This document shows, in pieces, positions 19,244 through 29,410 of a DNA stretch of 64,000 nucleotides (position 1 is its first letter; the number at the start of each line of letters is the position of its first letter). The notes beneath the pieces are model-generated. The model had not been told where the DNA came from. It was given only the letters and a program-made list of their open reading frames with translations, and made no database searches. Source of the DNA: Planctomycetota bacterium (GTDB lineage Bacteria > Planctomycetota > UBA1135 > GCA-002686595); assembly GCA_014238415.1 (NCBI GenBank), contig JABABA010000018.1, positions 23,679 through 87,678 on the forward strand. The letters are read 5' to 3'. A program made the position numbers and the translations under genes.

Positions 19244-19909
19244 CTATGAGAAATCGAGTGTCAATTTGCGGGCCGTAAAGGCCTCCGCGTATCCACTCGC
19301 CGCGTTGCATTCCACCCCGCGCAGACGCGCCAGGGCTCGAAATGCCTCGGGGTCAAACCATGGCCGACCCGCCTGACTGGGAAAGTGTGCCTCCAGGTGC
19401 TGCAGCTTGCGATCCATCTGAGCCACATCGAGAGGCACGAACAGGTTGGGCTGCCCAAGGTCTCCTTCGAACTTGGCGATCTCAAATTCCAGAACCGCTT
19501 GATCGCGAAATGTCTGCCAGATCACCTCAGCGCAGGTGCGATGGTCCTGGTGGCGATCCTCAAGCCTGTGGCTGAATACAAGGTCGGGCGCAAAGGTCTG
19601 CTGCAACTCCCAGAGTCTTGACTTGAGGTCCCCCAGTTGGGACGGAAAGAGGTTCTCGGTCAGATCCCAGACATGAACCTCACAACTGGCAGCTCCGCGA
19701 GCCAGACCGGCAACGCTGGCGCGCGCCTCTTCCGCCCTTGAACCCGCAGCAGAAGCCACCACCCAACAAAGGTCCACCGCACGATCTTCGAAGAGGCGCA
19801 ACAGAGTCCCTCCCGCTCCGATCTCCAGGTCATCCGCATGGGCTCCGAGGCAAAGCACCTTGAGCGGCGCAATTTGGGATGAAGGCAGAAAGGAAAGCAC
19901 TGGAATCAA
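19244..19909 (-). CDS. PIG-L family deacetylase
   Basis: VLCLGAHADDLEIGAGGTLLRL (AHxDD) and SHRLEDRHQDHRTCAEV. Confidence 0.87.
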   Translation of the reverse strand: MIPVLSFLPSSQIAPLKVLCLGAHADDLEIGAGGTLLRLFEDRAVDLCWVVASAAGSRAEEARASVAGLARGAASCEVHVWDLTENLFPSQLGDLKSRLWELQQTFAPDLVFSHRLEDRHQDHRTCAEVIWQTFRDQAVLEFEIAKFEGDLGQPNLFVPLDVAQMDRKLQHLEAHFPSQAGRPWFDPEAFRALARLRGVECNAASGYAEAFTARKLTLDFS

Positions 19910-20122
19910 GGGCTGAAGGGCGAAGCGCTCAACGGGTCAAGCTGAGAGGCTATCATACTCCCAGCGCCTGCGCCGCGAAACTTGATTCACTTGAGAGCAT
20001 CTCCGAACCCCTGCTCGGGGGCGATGAGGGCAGCACCCTTGTGGATTGAAACCTATGCAATTGCCAAAAGCACCCTTGTACGGACTCGCTTAGGTCCCTC
20101 CCCCCGCTACCCTGGAAGCGCC

Positions 20123-21334
20123 ATGGAAACCAGCCCCAGCTTGCCCCCGGGCGTCGCCTTCATGAATGGTCCCCATGGCACCTGCCCCACCTGCTCGGTG
20201 CCTGGGCGCGCGCTCTATTCGGTGGCCCGGGTGCCAAGCACCTCGAACGTGCTGTTCCATACCCAAGCAGAAGCCCGGGCGGTTTCCATGGGAGCCCTCG
20301 AACTCGCCACTTGCGACTCTTGCGGCTTGCTCTGGAACGCAGCGTTCGACGAGAGCCTGGTAGACTATCGCCAGGGCTATGAGGAGACCCAGAGCTTCTC
20401 CCCCACTTTCCGCAGTTGGCTCGATGCAACCGCCGGTGAAATCGCCCAGGAGCACCAACTCGAGGGCAAGCTCGTTGTGGAGATTGGTTGCGGCAAGGGC
20501 GAGTTCCTCGCCAGCCTGTGCGCTGCAAGCGGCGCCCGTGGATTGGGCATCGATCCATCCGCCAGTGCTGGCCGCGTGGACTTGAGTTCTGGCGCAGGGC
20601 TTGAGTTCCTCCTCGAACCCGTTGGGAACATCAACCCCATCAATGATGTTGAGCTGATCGTCTGCAGGCACACCCTGGAGCACGTCATACAAATAGGTCC
20701 CTTTCTGCGGGAGATTGAGCGAGCCTGCTCTCCACACACACCCCTGCTGATCGAAGTCCCCGATCTTACGCGGGTGCTCACCGAAGGCGCCTTCTGGGAT
20801 CTCTACCACGAACACGCCACCTACTTCACACCTGGTTCCCTGGCGCGTTGGATCCGGAGCATGGGCAGACCGGTGCAGACCCTTGGACGGGTCTATTCCG
20901 ATCAGAACCTGATGCTGTTTTCGGATCCCGAACGCCCGGATGACTTGCAATTACAAGGCGAGTCCCCGATCGAACAGCGCCGGGCCATTGAGCAGTTCAA
21001 TCAACAGGCCAAGGAATCCATGGCGCGCACCAACAGCCTGTTGAACGAGATCCATGCAGGAGGGGGAACCAGTGTCCTGTGGGGAGCAGGCTCCAAAGCC
21101 ACGGGTCTCCTTGTGACCCTGGCAGTCGAGGACCAGGTGGCCGCAGTCGTGGACATCAACCCGGACAAGACTGGCAGCCACATCGCGGGCACGGGTCACC
21201 GGGTCATTGCCCCCGGGGAACTGCAGGAGATCAAGCCAGATCTGGTGCTGGTGATGAACGCCCTCTATTGCGACGAAATCAGCGCAAGCTTGAAGGCCAT
21301 GGGCTTGGCCACGCGGATAGAAGCTCTTTCCTGA
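20123..21334 (+). CDS. Class I SAM-dependent methyltransferase with zinc ribbon and C-methyltransferase C-terminal domain; paralog of 15019-16173
   Basis: CPTCSVPGRALY...CDSCGLLWNAAFDESLVDYRQGYEETQSFS; VVEIGCGKGEFLASL; VLWGAGSKATGLLVTL; start inferred at 20123. Confidence 0.82.
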   Translation: METSPSLPPGVAFMNGPHGTCPTCSVPGRALYSVARVPSTSNVLFHTQAEARAVSMGALELATCDSCGLLWNAAFDESLVDYRQGYEETQSFSPTFRSWLDATAGEIAQEHQLEGKLVVEIGCGKGEFLASLCAASGARGLGIDPSASAGRVDLSSGAGLEFLLEPVGNINPINDVELIVCRHTLEHVIQIGPFLREIERACSPHTPLLIEVPDLTRVLTEGAFWDLYHEHATYFTPGSLARWIRSMGRPVQTLGRVYSDQNLMLFSDPERPDDLQLQGESPIEQRRAIEQFNQQAKESMARTNSLLNEIHAGGGTSVLWGAGSKATGLLVTLAVEDQVAAVVDINPDKTGSHIAGTGHRVIAPGELQEIKPDLVLVMNALYCDEISASLKAMGLATRIEALS

Positions 21335-21337
21335 GTT

Positions 21338-22003
21338 CTAGCCGATTGAACGACTGAACTCCGGCCTGAAGCGATTGAGAACCGCCCCCAGAAAGTGAAC
21401 TCCAGCGCCCTCTATGCGTATGCGCGCTTCCGCAGCATCCGCCTTCAAGCTGACTCGCGCACGAGCCACCAGGATGACCGCATCCACACTGTCCAAGAGA
21501 GCGGTTGTGGAAGCCTCAGTCAGGATAGGTGGACTATCAATCAGAATCACCCCTGCAGAGTTCGACAACTCAGCAAGCGCACTCTTGAAAGCATCGCCGG
21601 CGAACTCTCCAGCCAAGGGTGAGCGCTTGCTGCCTGGGGGCAGCACGCTGAGTTCTGGCAATCCAGGAGCAGTGTGGAGGGCTTCGGTGAGCTTCACGCT
21701 GTTACCCAATACATCCGACAACCCTGGTTCCGCAGGAACACCGCAATAGGTAGAGAGAGATGGACGCAGGAAGTCTGTTCCCAAGAGCACCGTTGGATAT
21801 CGCAAGTGACGCGCCAGGTTGACCGCGATAGACGCGGCCAACACACTGGTACCGCAGCCGCGCTCAGTACCCGTAACCAGGATACGACTCGTCGGCCGCT
21901 CGCGCACATAGTCTGCGCAACCCTTCCAGAGACTCTGCTCCAGTCCGGCAAGGCCAGATTGGGCTTGTTCGATGGGTAGCGGTTGGACTTCGTTCTGCGC
22001 CAT
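21338..22003 (-). CDS. CpsD/CapB/Wzc-type P-loop ATPase domain protein with atypical Walker A
   Basis: RILVTGTERGCGTSVLAASIAVNLAR; TVLLGTDFLRPSLSTYCGV; GVILIDSPPILTEA Walker B. Confidence 0.8.
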   Translation of the reverse strand: MAQNEVQPLPIEQAQSGLAGLEQSLWKGCADYVRERPTSRILVTGTERGCGTSVLAASIAVNLARHLRYPTVLLGTDFLRPSLSTYCGVPAEPGLSDVLGNSVKLTEALHTAPGLPELSVLPPGSKRSPLAGEFAGDAFKSALAELSNSAGVILIDSPPILTEASTTALLDSVDAVILVARARVSLKADAAEARIRIEGAGVHFLGAVLNRFRPEFSRSIG

Positions 22004-22006
22004 GGC

Positions 22007-23638
22007 TCAGGTCACCTTATTTGGGCGCAACTTGCGCAAGGACTTGTATTCGTCGATCACCGCCAGCACAGGAATGTCCAGGGCTTTCTCCAGGTTCTCT
22101 CGATACCGCAGACGACGATCGCGCAATTGGCGCAGAACAGCAATAGCCATTCCCAGAGCGAATCCGCCAAAGAGACCACCTACCAGTAATTTCATCCGCT
22201 CGGGCCCAGTCTTGTCGGGCTGCAGATCCGCCGTGGTGAGGGTGCGCAGATTGCTCTCGCCCTCATCGCGGGAATCCTGAATACCCTGGTCCTTGACGAT
22301 CGCCGAGCGCAGGCGTGAAACCTCCCCCTGTTGCGCTTCGATGTCTGAACGCCAGCGAGCATGCTCGCCAACGCAACCATCCATTCGGCGGAGTCTTTCC
22401 ACCTGCTTTTCCCGAGCCTGCTGAGCTGTGGGCAACTGGGCCTCCACCCCCTCAAGATCCGCCTTGTAGACTGCGATGCTGACCTGTAATTCTAGAAGTT
22501 CCGAGTTGGGCACTATCTGGTCCACGGCAATGCCGTCATCCACCACTGGCTCCTCTTGCATCAGACGCTCCATCTCGCGGGTCAGGTCATCGATATCCTG
22601 GTTGAGCTTCCCAAGCATCTCAGCCCGGCGCACTGGATCGTTCTCGCGGTCGAAGTACTCAATGTCCTCACGCCGTTCCTTCATACGATCGATTTTCCCA
22701 AGCAGCCGAGGAATCTCGGGATTGGCCACCTGCCGCGGCAACTCGGTGACCGTGATGGTTTCGCCCATTCCCGCTGTACGTGCCTCGAGCGATCGAATGC
22801 TGACCAGTAAAGCACTCCGCCGGGTGGTCGCATTCAAGACACTATTGTCCAAAGCGCTCACAGCCTGCAACAAGCCGTCACGTTCAGCTTCCAGGTCGTA
22901 AAATCCACAGGTGCCCTTGTGCTCCCGAAAGTCCTCACCAGCCCTGCGTAGCTTCTCTTCCTGCTCATCCAAGAGAGCGGTCAGACGATTCAACTCCGGA
23001 CTGTAGTGTTCGTTGTGTTGATCGATGAATGCCTTGACCAGGGCCGTGGCTGTGAGTTGAGCATCTTCCGGAGTCCAGGCATCAGCCTGCACCACGATCA
23101 CCTGGGAGCGTCGACCGGTGAGCACGCGCGTACGGTCCATCAGGATCTCAGCAGCAGCACGGATGGCCTTGGGCTCGTTGTCCCGAATCGCTCCGCCCGC
23201 GCTTCCCACATTGCCCTGCAGGAACGCCTGCAGCCCATGCATCAGACGCGCGTGCAACAGAGTCGATGGTCCATCTTCGGCGGTGGGATCCGGGATCCGC
23301 AAGACCCAGGATGGTGTCAGGTCCTGAGCCACGCGCTCGAACACTCGAGGATCAGTCAACAGCATGATTTCGTCCTCAATCCCTGGCACCGTCCGGATGC
23401 CATCGTCAATCCCGATGGCATCGTCCGCACTGCGTGTTTCAGCAATGCCAGGGGTGTATTGCAGACGAGCCTCTGAGGTGTAGACATTGGGCTGAGAAGC
23501 CGCCAGGAAGAGACCGGTCGATGCGCCCAGGATCGTGGTCAAGAGCAGCCAGCCGCGGGACCGCAGGGCCCCGTAGAGGATTAGGACCTTAAGGTCCAGG
23601 CCACCTCCTTCACTCTCGTCTTCGAACTCGTCTCTCAT
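22007..23638 (-). CDS. Wzz/GumC-type chain-length determinant protein
   Basis: Two terminal TM segments around a long coiled-coil; upstream of the ATPase and downstream of the export protein. Confidence 0.78.
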   Translation of the reverse strand: MRDEFEDESEGGGLDLKVLILYGALRSRGWLLLTTILGASTGLFLAASQPNVYTSEARLQYTPGIAETRSADDAIGIDDGIRTVPGIEDEIMLLTDPRVFERVAQDLTPSWVLRIPDPTAEDGPSTLLHARLMHGLQAFLQGNVGSAGGAIRDNEPKAIRAAAEILMDRTRVLTGRRSQVIVVQADAWTPEDAQLTATALVKAFIDQHNEHYSPELNRLTALLDEQEEKLRRAGEDFREHKGTCGFYDLEAERDGLLQAVSALDNSVLNATTRRSALLVSIRSLEARTAGMGETITVTELPRQVANPEIPRLLGKIDRMKERREDIEYFDRENDPVRRAEMLGKLNQDIDDLTREMERLMQEEPVVDDGIAVDQIVPNSELLELQVSIAVYKADLEGVEAQLPTAQQAREKQVERLRRMDGCVGEHARWRSDIEAQQGEVSRLRSAIVKDQGIQDSRDEGESNLRTLTTADLQPDKTGPERMKLLVGGLFGGFALGMAIAVLRQLRDRRLRYRENLEKALDIPVLAVIDEYKSLRKLRPNKVT

Positions 23639-23653
23639 GGGGGGCCCTACGCA

Positions 23654-24364
23654 CTAATTACCGCGCGGAATGAACAAATCGGTGAAATACGGGAAAGGAA
23701 TCATGCGCCGGATCCAGGAATCCAGGAACAAGCCGGCATCATCGACGCGCGTGTTTGGTACATAGAGTACATCGTGAGCCTGCAACAGGACTGTATTGCC
23801 CCGGCCCCAGTGCTCCTCGCGGATGTCCAGCACCCAGGAACTTTGAAGCTTTGACACTGGATCAAAGCGCACCAACAGGGTGTTCCCCAGCCAGGAGGTC
23901 CTGTTGTTGGGACCACCGGCCATGGCCAAGGCCTGCAGCAAGGTCAGATCGGCCGCGACTGGAAGGATGACTTCCCCCGGTTCTGCCACCTCGCCCATCA
24001 CAAAGACCCTATTGGGTGCTTGCTGAACGACAATCACCGAGAGGGTCGAGTCCCTGCCTTCCAACATGGGTCCATAGAGTTCCTGCAACTTGTCCTGCAG
24101 TTCCTCTGGCAACAAGCCCCCGACCAGTAGCGGCCCCAAGCCAACAAAGGAGCAACGTCCATCAGACTGCACCTTTATGCTCTGGTTGAATTCACTGGCG
24201 TAACTGAACTTGATTTCAAGGGAGTCTCCAGGGGAAAGCCGGTCGAGACCCTCGTAAAGAGTTGCGTTGATCTCCTGCGCAAGGACATGCATCGCAGGGC
24301 CTTGGGGAGTGGAACAGCCCACCAGGACATGCAGAGCAGAGAAGACAAGTAAGCGAGTGAACAT
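23654..24364 (-). CDS. Polysaccharide biosynthesis/export lipoprotein (Wza-like)
   Basis: MFTRLLVFSALHVLVGCSTPQGP lipobox; LSPGDSLEIKFSYASEFNQSIKVQSDGRCSFVGLGPLLVGGLLPEEL; VFVMGEVAEPGEVILPV. Confidence 0.83.
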   Translation of the reverse strand: MFTRLLVFSALHVLVGCSTPQGPAMHVLAQEINATLYEGLDRLSPGDSLEIKFSYASEFNQSIKVQSDGRCSFVGLGPLLVGGLLPEELQDKLQELYGPMLEGRDSTLSVIVVQQAPNRVFVMGEVAEPGEVILPVAADLTLLQALAMAGGPNNRTSWLGNTLLVRFDPVSKLQSSWVLDIREEHWGRGNTVLLQAHDVLYVPNTRVDDAGLFLDSWIRRMIPFPYFTDLFIPRGN

Positions 24365-24444
24365 GAGAATCCGTATTGATGAGGCGGCTGTATCAGCCAA
24401 GAAGTGATGGTAACCGATAGCCCTTGCCCAAGAGGGTCGTTGTC

Positions 24445-27303
24445 TCAATCCAAGACACGCTCAACCCCCTGTAGAATGCCTGCCGCATCGATATGAAGGG
24501 TGCTGGGTACAGGCAGATCACCAACATCCATCAAGGCACCTAGACTCCCTTCCCGCAGCTCTGGTGAGAAAGGCGCAAAGAGCGCCTCGCCTGCGATGCC
24601 CCACTGGTCAAGCAGACGCACCGCTTCGGAACGGCGCACGCCCGGATCCACGCAAACCAGCTGCAGACGCGCCCTCGCGTCAGGATCCATGGTGGCCAGG
24701 CCGCGTACACAGGGGCTGCAGGCGCAAGACCAGAAGTGCAGGTCAACAGCGACTCCCGATGCCAGATGGCGCGCCTCACCCGCGGCGTTCTCCAAGACTA
24801 TAGGTGGAACCTTGGCTCCAATTGGCATACGCAGACCCCGGGGCCAAGGATCGCTGAGCTGGCCAGCCTCAACCTCTACAGCCCTGGGACTGCTCTCGCC
24901 CTGCACGATCAGATAGACGCCACCAGCCTTGACAATTCCCTGAGAGCTCCAGACTGCATCACCGGGCCAATGAACCTGCACCTCGGCACTAGGTCTTGAT
25001 CCCAGGCCGAAGATCAAGTTGGGCGATCCTGAGGTGGCAAATCCACTGCCACGAGCAATCACCTGAGCAACCGGCCCCGCTGGCCCCTCCAAGACCACCG
25101 TTGCGCCGATCGCCTCGGGGTGCCCCTGAGTTGCCCGCAATTGGATGGTCACCGCCCGAGATTGCGAACCGAAGTCATTGCGCCACAGTTGGTGACGCTC
25201 AGCTTGCAGGTTGTGACAAAAGAGATCCGAATCCCCGTCGCCGTCAAAATCCGCCGCCACTATTGAACGCCCATCCAGGGGAGAGTCGCTGCCCAACAGA
25301 ACCGATAGGTCACTGAAGCCTCCCCCTTCACGAGCCATGAACAAGCGATTGCGCTGACGCCCGTTGAATGAAGTCCCACTTGGGTCCATGTGCAAGGCCC
25401 AGGGGTGAAAGGCCTCCTCATCGACCTCCAGACTCTGACTGGCATCAATTGCGAAACCATGGACACCTGACTCGTGAGAGCTGGAAGACGCCACCACGTG
25501 GCGCCAATAAGCAGTTCATGTGTCCGCGGGCAACTCGCCGGTGACAAACCCGTTGGCGCAGGCGAGATCGAGGCGTCCGTCCAGGTCAAAGTCAGCTGCA
25601 ACTGTGCCCCAGGCCCAACCGGCGGCACCGGCTCCAGCGGCATCCGGCATGATTTCGAAGCCCGACCGAGTTCCCCGTAGCAAGTGATTGCCCTGGGCAA
25701 GACCGCGCAGGGAACGGGAGAGATCCCCCTCCCCAGTGAACTCCAAGGCTGCAAACATCCGGCGCCCGGTCCCGGAACTTGCACCTGCAAGGTAGAGGTC
25801 CAGCCAGCCATCCCGGTCAAAATCCCCCAGGGTGCCGCCAAAGGTCAGGCGTGCCTGAGATCCTCCGAGGCCCTGCTCATCGCGTTCGAAGCGACCGCCG
25901 CCCTTGTTACGCCAATAGCGATTGACGCCAAAGTGGTTGAGGGTCAATAGGTCCATGTCACCGTCCTGATCCAAATCTGCCGCCAAAGCCGAGGCGGTCC
26001 AATCCCGATCCTGCAAACCGGCTTGTATGGTTCCGTCTCGAAAGACAAACCCCTCTTGCCCCAGCAGCAGCCTGTCCGGCGCCCCATTGGTGGCTTGAAT
26101 CCAATTGTCGTTGCGCATGGCTTCCATGCGGCCGTAGCCCGCAACAAACAGATCCAGAAATCCGTCCCCATTGAAGTCCGCTGCGACCATGCCAAGCGCC
26201 GGCATATTTGCACCCAAGCTCGCCTGCTTGGTGACCTCGGTAAAGTGGCCCTTGCCATTGTTCTCAAAAGCCCGCAGTGGATTGCCGCCACTTTCACCCG
26301 GATTGCTCCAGCCGATTCCCCCCAAGACCAGGTCCTGGTCCCCATCAACATCAAAATCGGCGAAGACCATGCCTGTACCCCCACCCGTATCCAGCAGGCC
26401 ACACTCTTTCGCCGCCTCACGGAAGGTGCCATCGACCTGGTTCAAGTAGAGATAGCCTCGCACGGCATTGGGCAGGAACACATCGAGACGCCCATCGCCA
26501 TCCACATCCGCCACGGCCGCACCATTCCAGCCCTCACTGTCATTGCCAGGCTGCCCGAATGCGGGCCCCCTCAGATTCACAGCCGTACTGTTGGTGACGT
26601 CAACGAATCCGGCCCCTGTACGTTCCAAGTCGAAGCCCGCTTCAAGTACCGCGCGGTCCAATGTCCAGACTCCGTCCACTCGTAGAAAGGCCCCACGCAC
26701 ACGCCGTGCCAGTACCTCATGTTTTCCCCCAAGCGTGGTCCCAGCAAGCTGCACCCGGAAGGTCACAACCCCGAAGGGCGAGGGATTCCCACGCTCGAAC
26801 TCAGCCTCAAGTACATGCAATTCCGCCTGGGTCACCCGATTCCAGTTCGAAACAAGGGTGCTCAAATCCGCCAGCCAGGCCTGGCGATCCAAACCCGGAC
26901 CCTGCACTGGCTGCAGTTCTCGCTGCAGAGCCCCAAGGGGCAAAGGCTGCTCCTTGCCGGCGGCCTTCCTGCCCAGAGCGTGCCCTAGAAATTCCGGCGT
27001 CAAGTGTTGCTCAAGACCCTCTATATCGCGCACCTGCAAGCGGTCGGCAAGCTCAGTCAAGAGGTCTCCGACCTCACCCGCCAATGCTTCTGCGGTGTAA
27101 GGACCACGGATCACGCTCGTTGGCTCCGCGATATTCAAAGGTGCCTGCTCTTCCGCTGTAATCCCAGAAACGGGGCCCTGCCCAGCCCCAGAAGGCTCAG
27201 CGAGCGGGCCGGATTGATGCCCGGATAAATTCTCGTCAGTACAAGCTGCAAGAATCAGGATCGCGAGACACCACCCAGGTCGATTGACACCCTGGTAGAG
27301 CAT
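24445..27303 (-). pseudogene. CRTAC1-type FG-GAP/VCBS + ASPIC/UnbV + thioredoxin-like protein interrupted by one in-frame TGA (25516-25518)
   Basis: ORFs 25516-27303 and 24445-25497 are in the same frame; ...DLACANGFVTGELPADT[TGA]TAYWRHVVASSSS... reads through as one protein; FG-GAP repeats DFDVDGDQDLVLGG and a lipobox N-terminus. Confidence 0.75.
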
Positions 27304-27463
27304 TGCACGATCCTACCCAATCACTCAATTGGTGGGGGTGATTCACCCGAATATCAGCCCCGATCCCCACCAGAGCCTCCCTGGAGACGACAGAACCCCC
27401 CTCTGAGACGAATGAAGAGGAATCTAGGGCTCTCGCGTAGGACGGGCTACAATCAAAGCAGTC

Positions 27464-28261
27464 ATGGGCACGCAGGGTCAGCACACAGTACCCGTCAGCT
27501 TCGTTCTAGGAGCAAGCGGGACCACCGGCCAAGCCCTCGTCGAGGAACTTCGAATAGGCGCTGAGGCTCAAGGGGGTAGGGTGATCGCACACCTGCGGGA
27601 AGGCAGCCCACGTACCCCGGATCTGGTACAGCAGTTTGAAGACTGGGGCGCCGAGGTGTTGATCTCGCCCTTTGAAACCGACGCCCTCAAGACAGCCTTG
27701 CAGGATCTGGGCCCCAGCCACCTGTTCATCATGCATGGCACGACCCGTCGGCGAGCCAGGGCCGAGGGGATTCAAGGAGACCCTTACAAACTGGTCGATC
27801 TCGCTCTGACCCGCGTAGCTCTGGCAGCCTGCGATGGGCTGACCAATCTACCGCGAGTACTTTACCTCTCGGCTCAGGGCACGAGACCGCGAGCCAGGAG
27901 CCCCTACTTCCGAGCCCGTTTCGAGGCAGAGGAATCCGTACGTGCAAGCGGCCTGCCCTACACCATTGCCCGGGCACCGTTGATCCACAGCACCAACCGC
28001 AGCGACCCTCGACCTGCAGAGAGCCTGGGCGGCAGTGCCCTTGGACTGCTGGCGGGTACCCTGCGCACAGTGGGCTGCAAGCAACGCGCCGCGCACATTG
28101 CCCCGATTCAACCAGCCGAGTTGGCCCGTGGCCTGATCCACGCGGCCTTCAATTACACCACCCTGTCACGAGTGCTTGAAGCGGGAGAACTCCGCGACGA
28201 ACGCCCGATTCACAGGGCTGACCCGATCCCGGCGACCCGTCGGGACGATGCCCGCCACTAA
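27464..28261 (+). CDS. NAD(P)-binding SDR-like protein
   Basis: VSFVLGASGTTGQALVEEL; RVLYLSAQGTRPRARSPYFRARFEAEESVRASGLPYTIARAPLI. Confidence 0.72.
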   Translation: MGTQGQHTVPVSFVLGASGTTGQALVEELRIGAEAQGGRVIAHLREGSPRTPDLVQQFEDWGAEVLISPFETDALKTALQDLGPSHLFIMHGTTRRRARAEGIQGDPYKLVDLALTRVALAACDGLTNLPRVLYLSAQGTRPRARSPYFRARFEAEESVRASGLPYTIARAPLIHSTNRSDPRPAESLGGSALGLLAGTLRTVGCKQRAAHIAPIQPAELARGLIHAAFNYTTLSRVLEAGELRDERPIHRADPIPATRRDDARH

Positions 28262-28284
28262 CCCATGTACAGAGAGGACTCCCA

Positions 28285-29406
28285 ATGCGCCATGCACAAT
28301 CGCACGAGCAAGAAAAGGATCACGGCCAGCACACTCTTGAGGTGTTGCCCGGAGTGGTGGTTGGAGTCAACGGGCATGATGTGTTTGTGGACCTGGGACC
28401 GAGACGCCAGGGAGTGATCCAAGCGGATGCCTTCGACGGTCCCGCCACAATCGGCAGCCGCTACGACTTCGTTCTGCATGGCAGGGAAGAGAGCCTCTGG
28501 GTTCTGTCCCTGGCTGGCTCGAGGTCCATGAGTTCCTGGGTGGATGCGGAACCGGGTAACCTTGTTTCGGCACGAGTCCTACGCATGCACGAGGACGGGC
28601 TGCAACTCAAGATCGGCCGCCTGCACGCCTGGATGCCCAAGGGGCAAGCAGGGGTTCCAAAGGGTCACAACCCCTCAGAACTCATTGGCCGCACGGTACG
28701 CGTGGAGGTACTGGAAGTAGATCCGCGCCACCAGCGCGTGATCGTCTCGCGCAAGGCAGCCTTGCGCCGAGAGCGCGCAGGATTCAGCCTGCCCTCCCCT
28801 GGCGATCGGGTACAGGGACGCGTTGTGCGCCTGGAAGAATACGGTGCCTTTATCCAACTGGGTACTGGCCGCCAAGGACTGTTACACATATCCAATGTCT
28901 CCCATGAACCGGTCGAGGACATCGAAGACGTCCTACGCCTCGGAGAGTCGATCCAGGCAGTGGTGCTGCATGTGCGTGAAGGTGGCCGACGAATCGCTCT
29001 GGGCCTCAAACAGTTGAGGGAGAATCCCTTTACGCGTCTGGCCAAGACCGCATTTGAGGGCCAGATCATCGAAGGCATGGTCACCCGCATATTGCCCCAC
29101 GGTGCGCTAGTGCGCGTGGAACCAGGTGTAATCGGTCTTCTGCCCAAGAGCCAAACCGCATCGCAGAAACCACTTCGCACTCTACTGCGCCGAGACCAGC
29201 GCCTGTGCGTGCGCATTCTGCGACTAGATACGGAACAGGAACAACTGACCCTCTCCTTGCAACATGTGAACGGTGCCGCGATCGCTCCTGACGAAGCGTC
29301 CCTGCGCCAGGATCTCAGCAAGCTTGCCAAGGAACTCGGCGCCACACATGCGAGCACAAATCTCGGTCGCCTCCTGAAGAACGCTTTGCACCGGGACGCG
29401 AGCTGA
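28285..29406 (+). CDS. Stand-alone S1 RNA-binding repeat protein (RpsA-like, ~4 S1-like domains)
   Basis: GDRVQGRVVRLEEYGAFIQLGTGRQGLLHISNVS; GQIIEGMVTRILPHGALVRVEPGVIGLLPKS. Confidence 0.82.
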   Translation: MRHAQSHEQEKDHGQHTLEVLPGVVVGVNGHDVFVDLGPRRQGVIQADAFDGPATIGSRYDFVLHGREESLWVLSLAGSRSMSSWVDAEPGNLVSARVLRMHEDGLQLKIGRLHAWMPKGQAGVPKGHNPSELIGRTVRVEVLEVDPRHQRVIVSRKAALRRERAGFSLPSPGDRVQGRVVRLEEYGAFIQLGTGRQGLLHISNVSHEPVEDIEDVLRLGESIQAVVLHVREGGRRIALGLKQLRENPFTRLAKTAFEGQIIEGMVTRILPHGALVRVEPGVIGLLPKSQTASQKPLRTLLRRDQRLCVRILRLDTEQEQLTLSLQHVNGAAIAPDEASLRQDLSKLAKELGATHASTNLGRLLKNALHRDAS

Positions 29407-29410
29407 GGGC

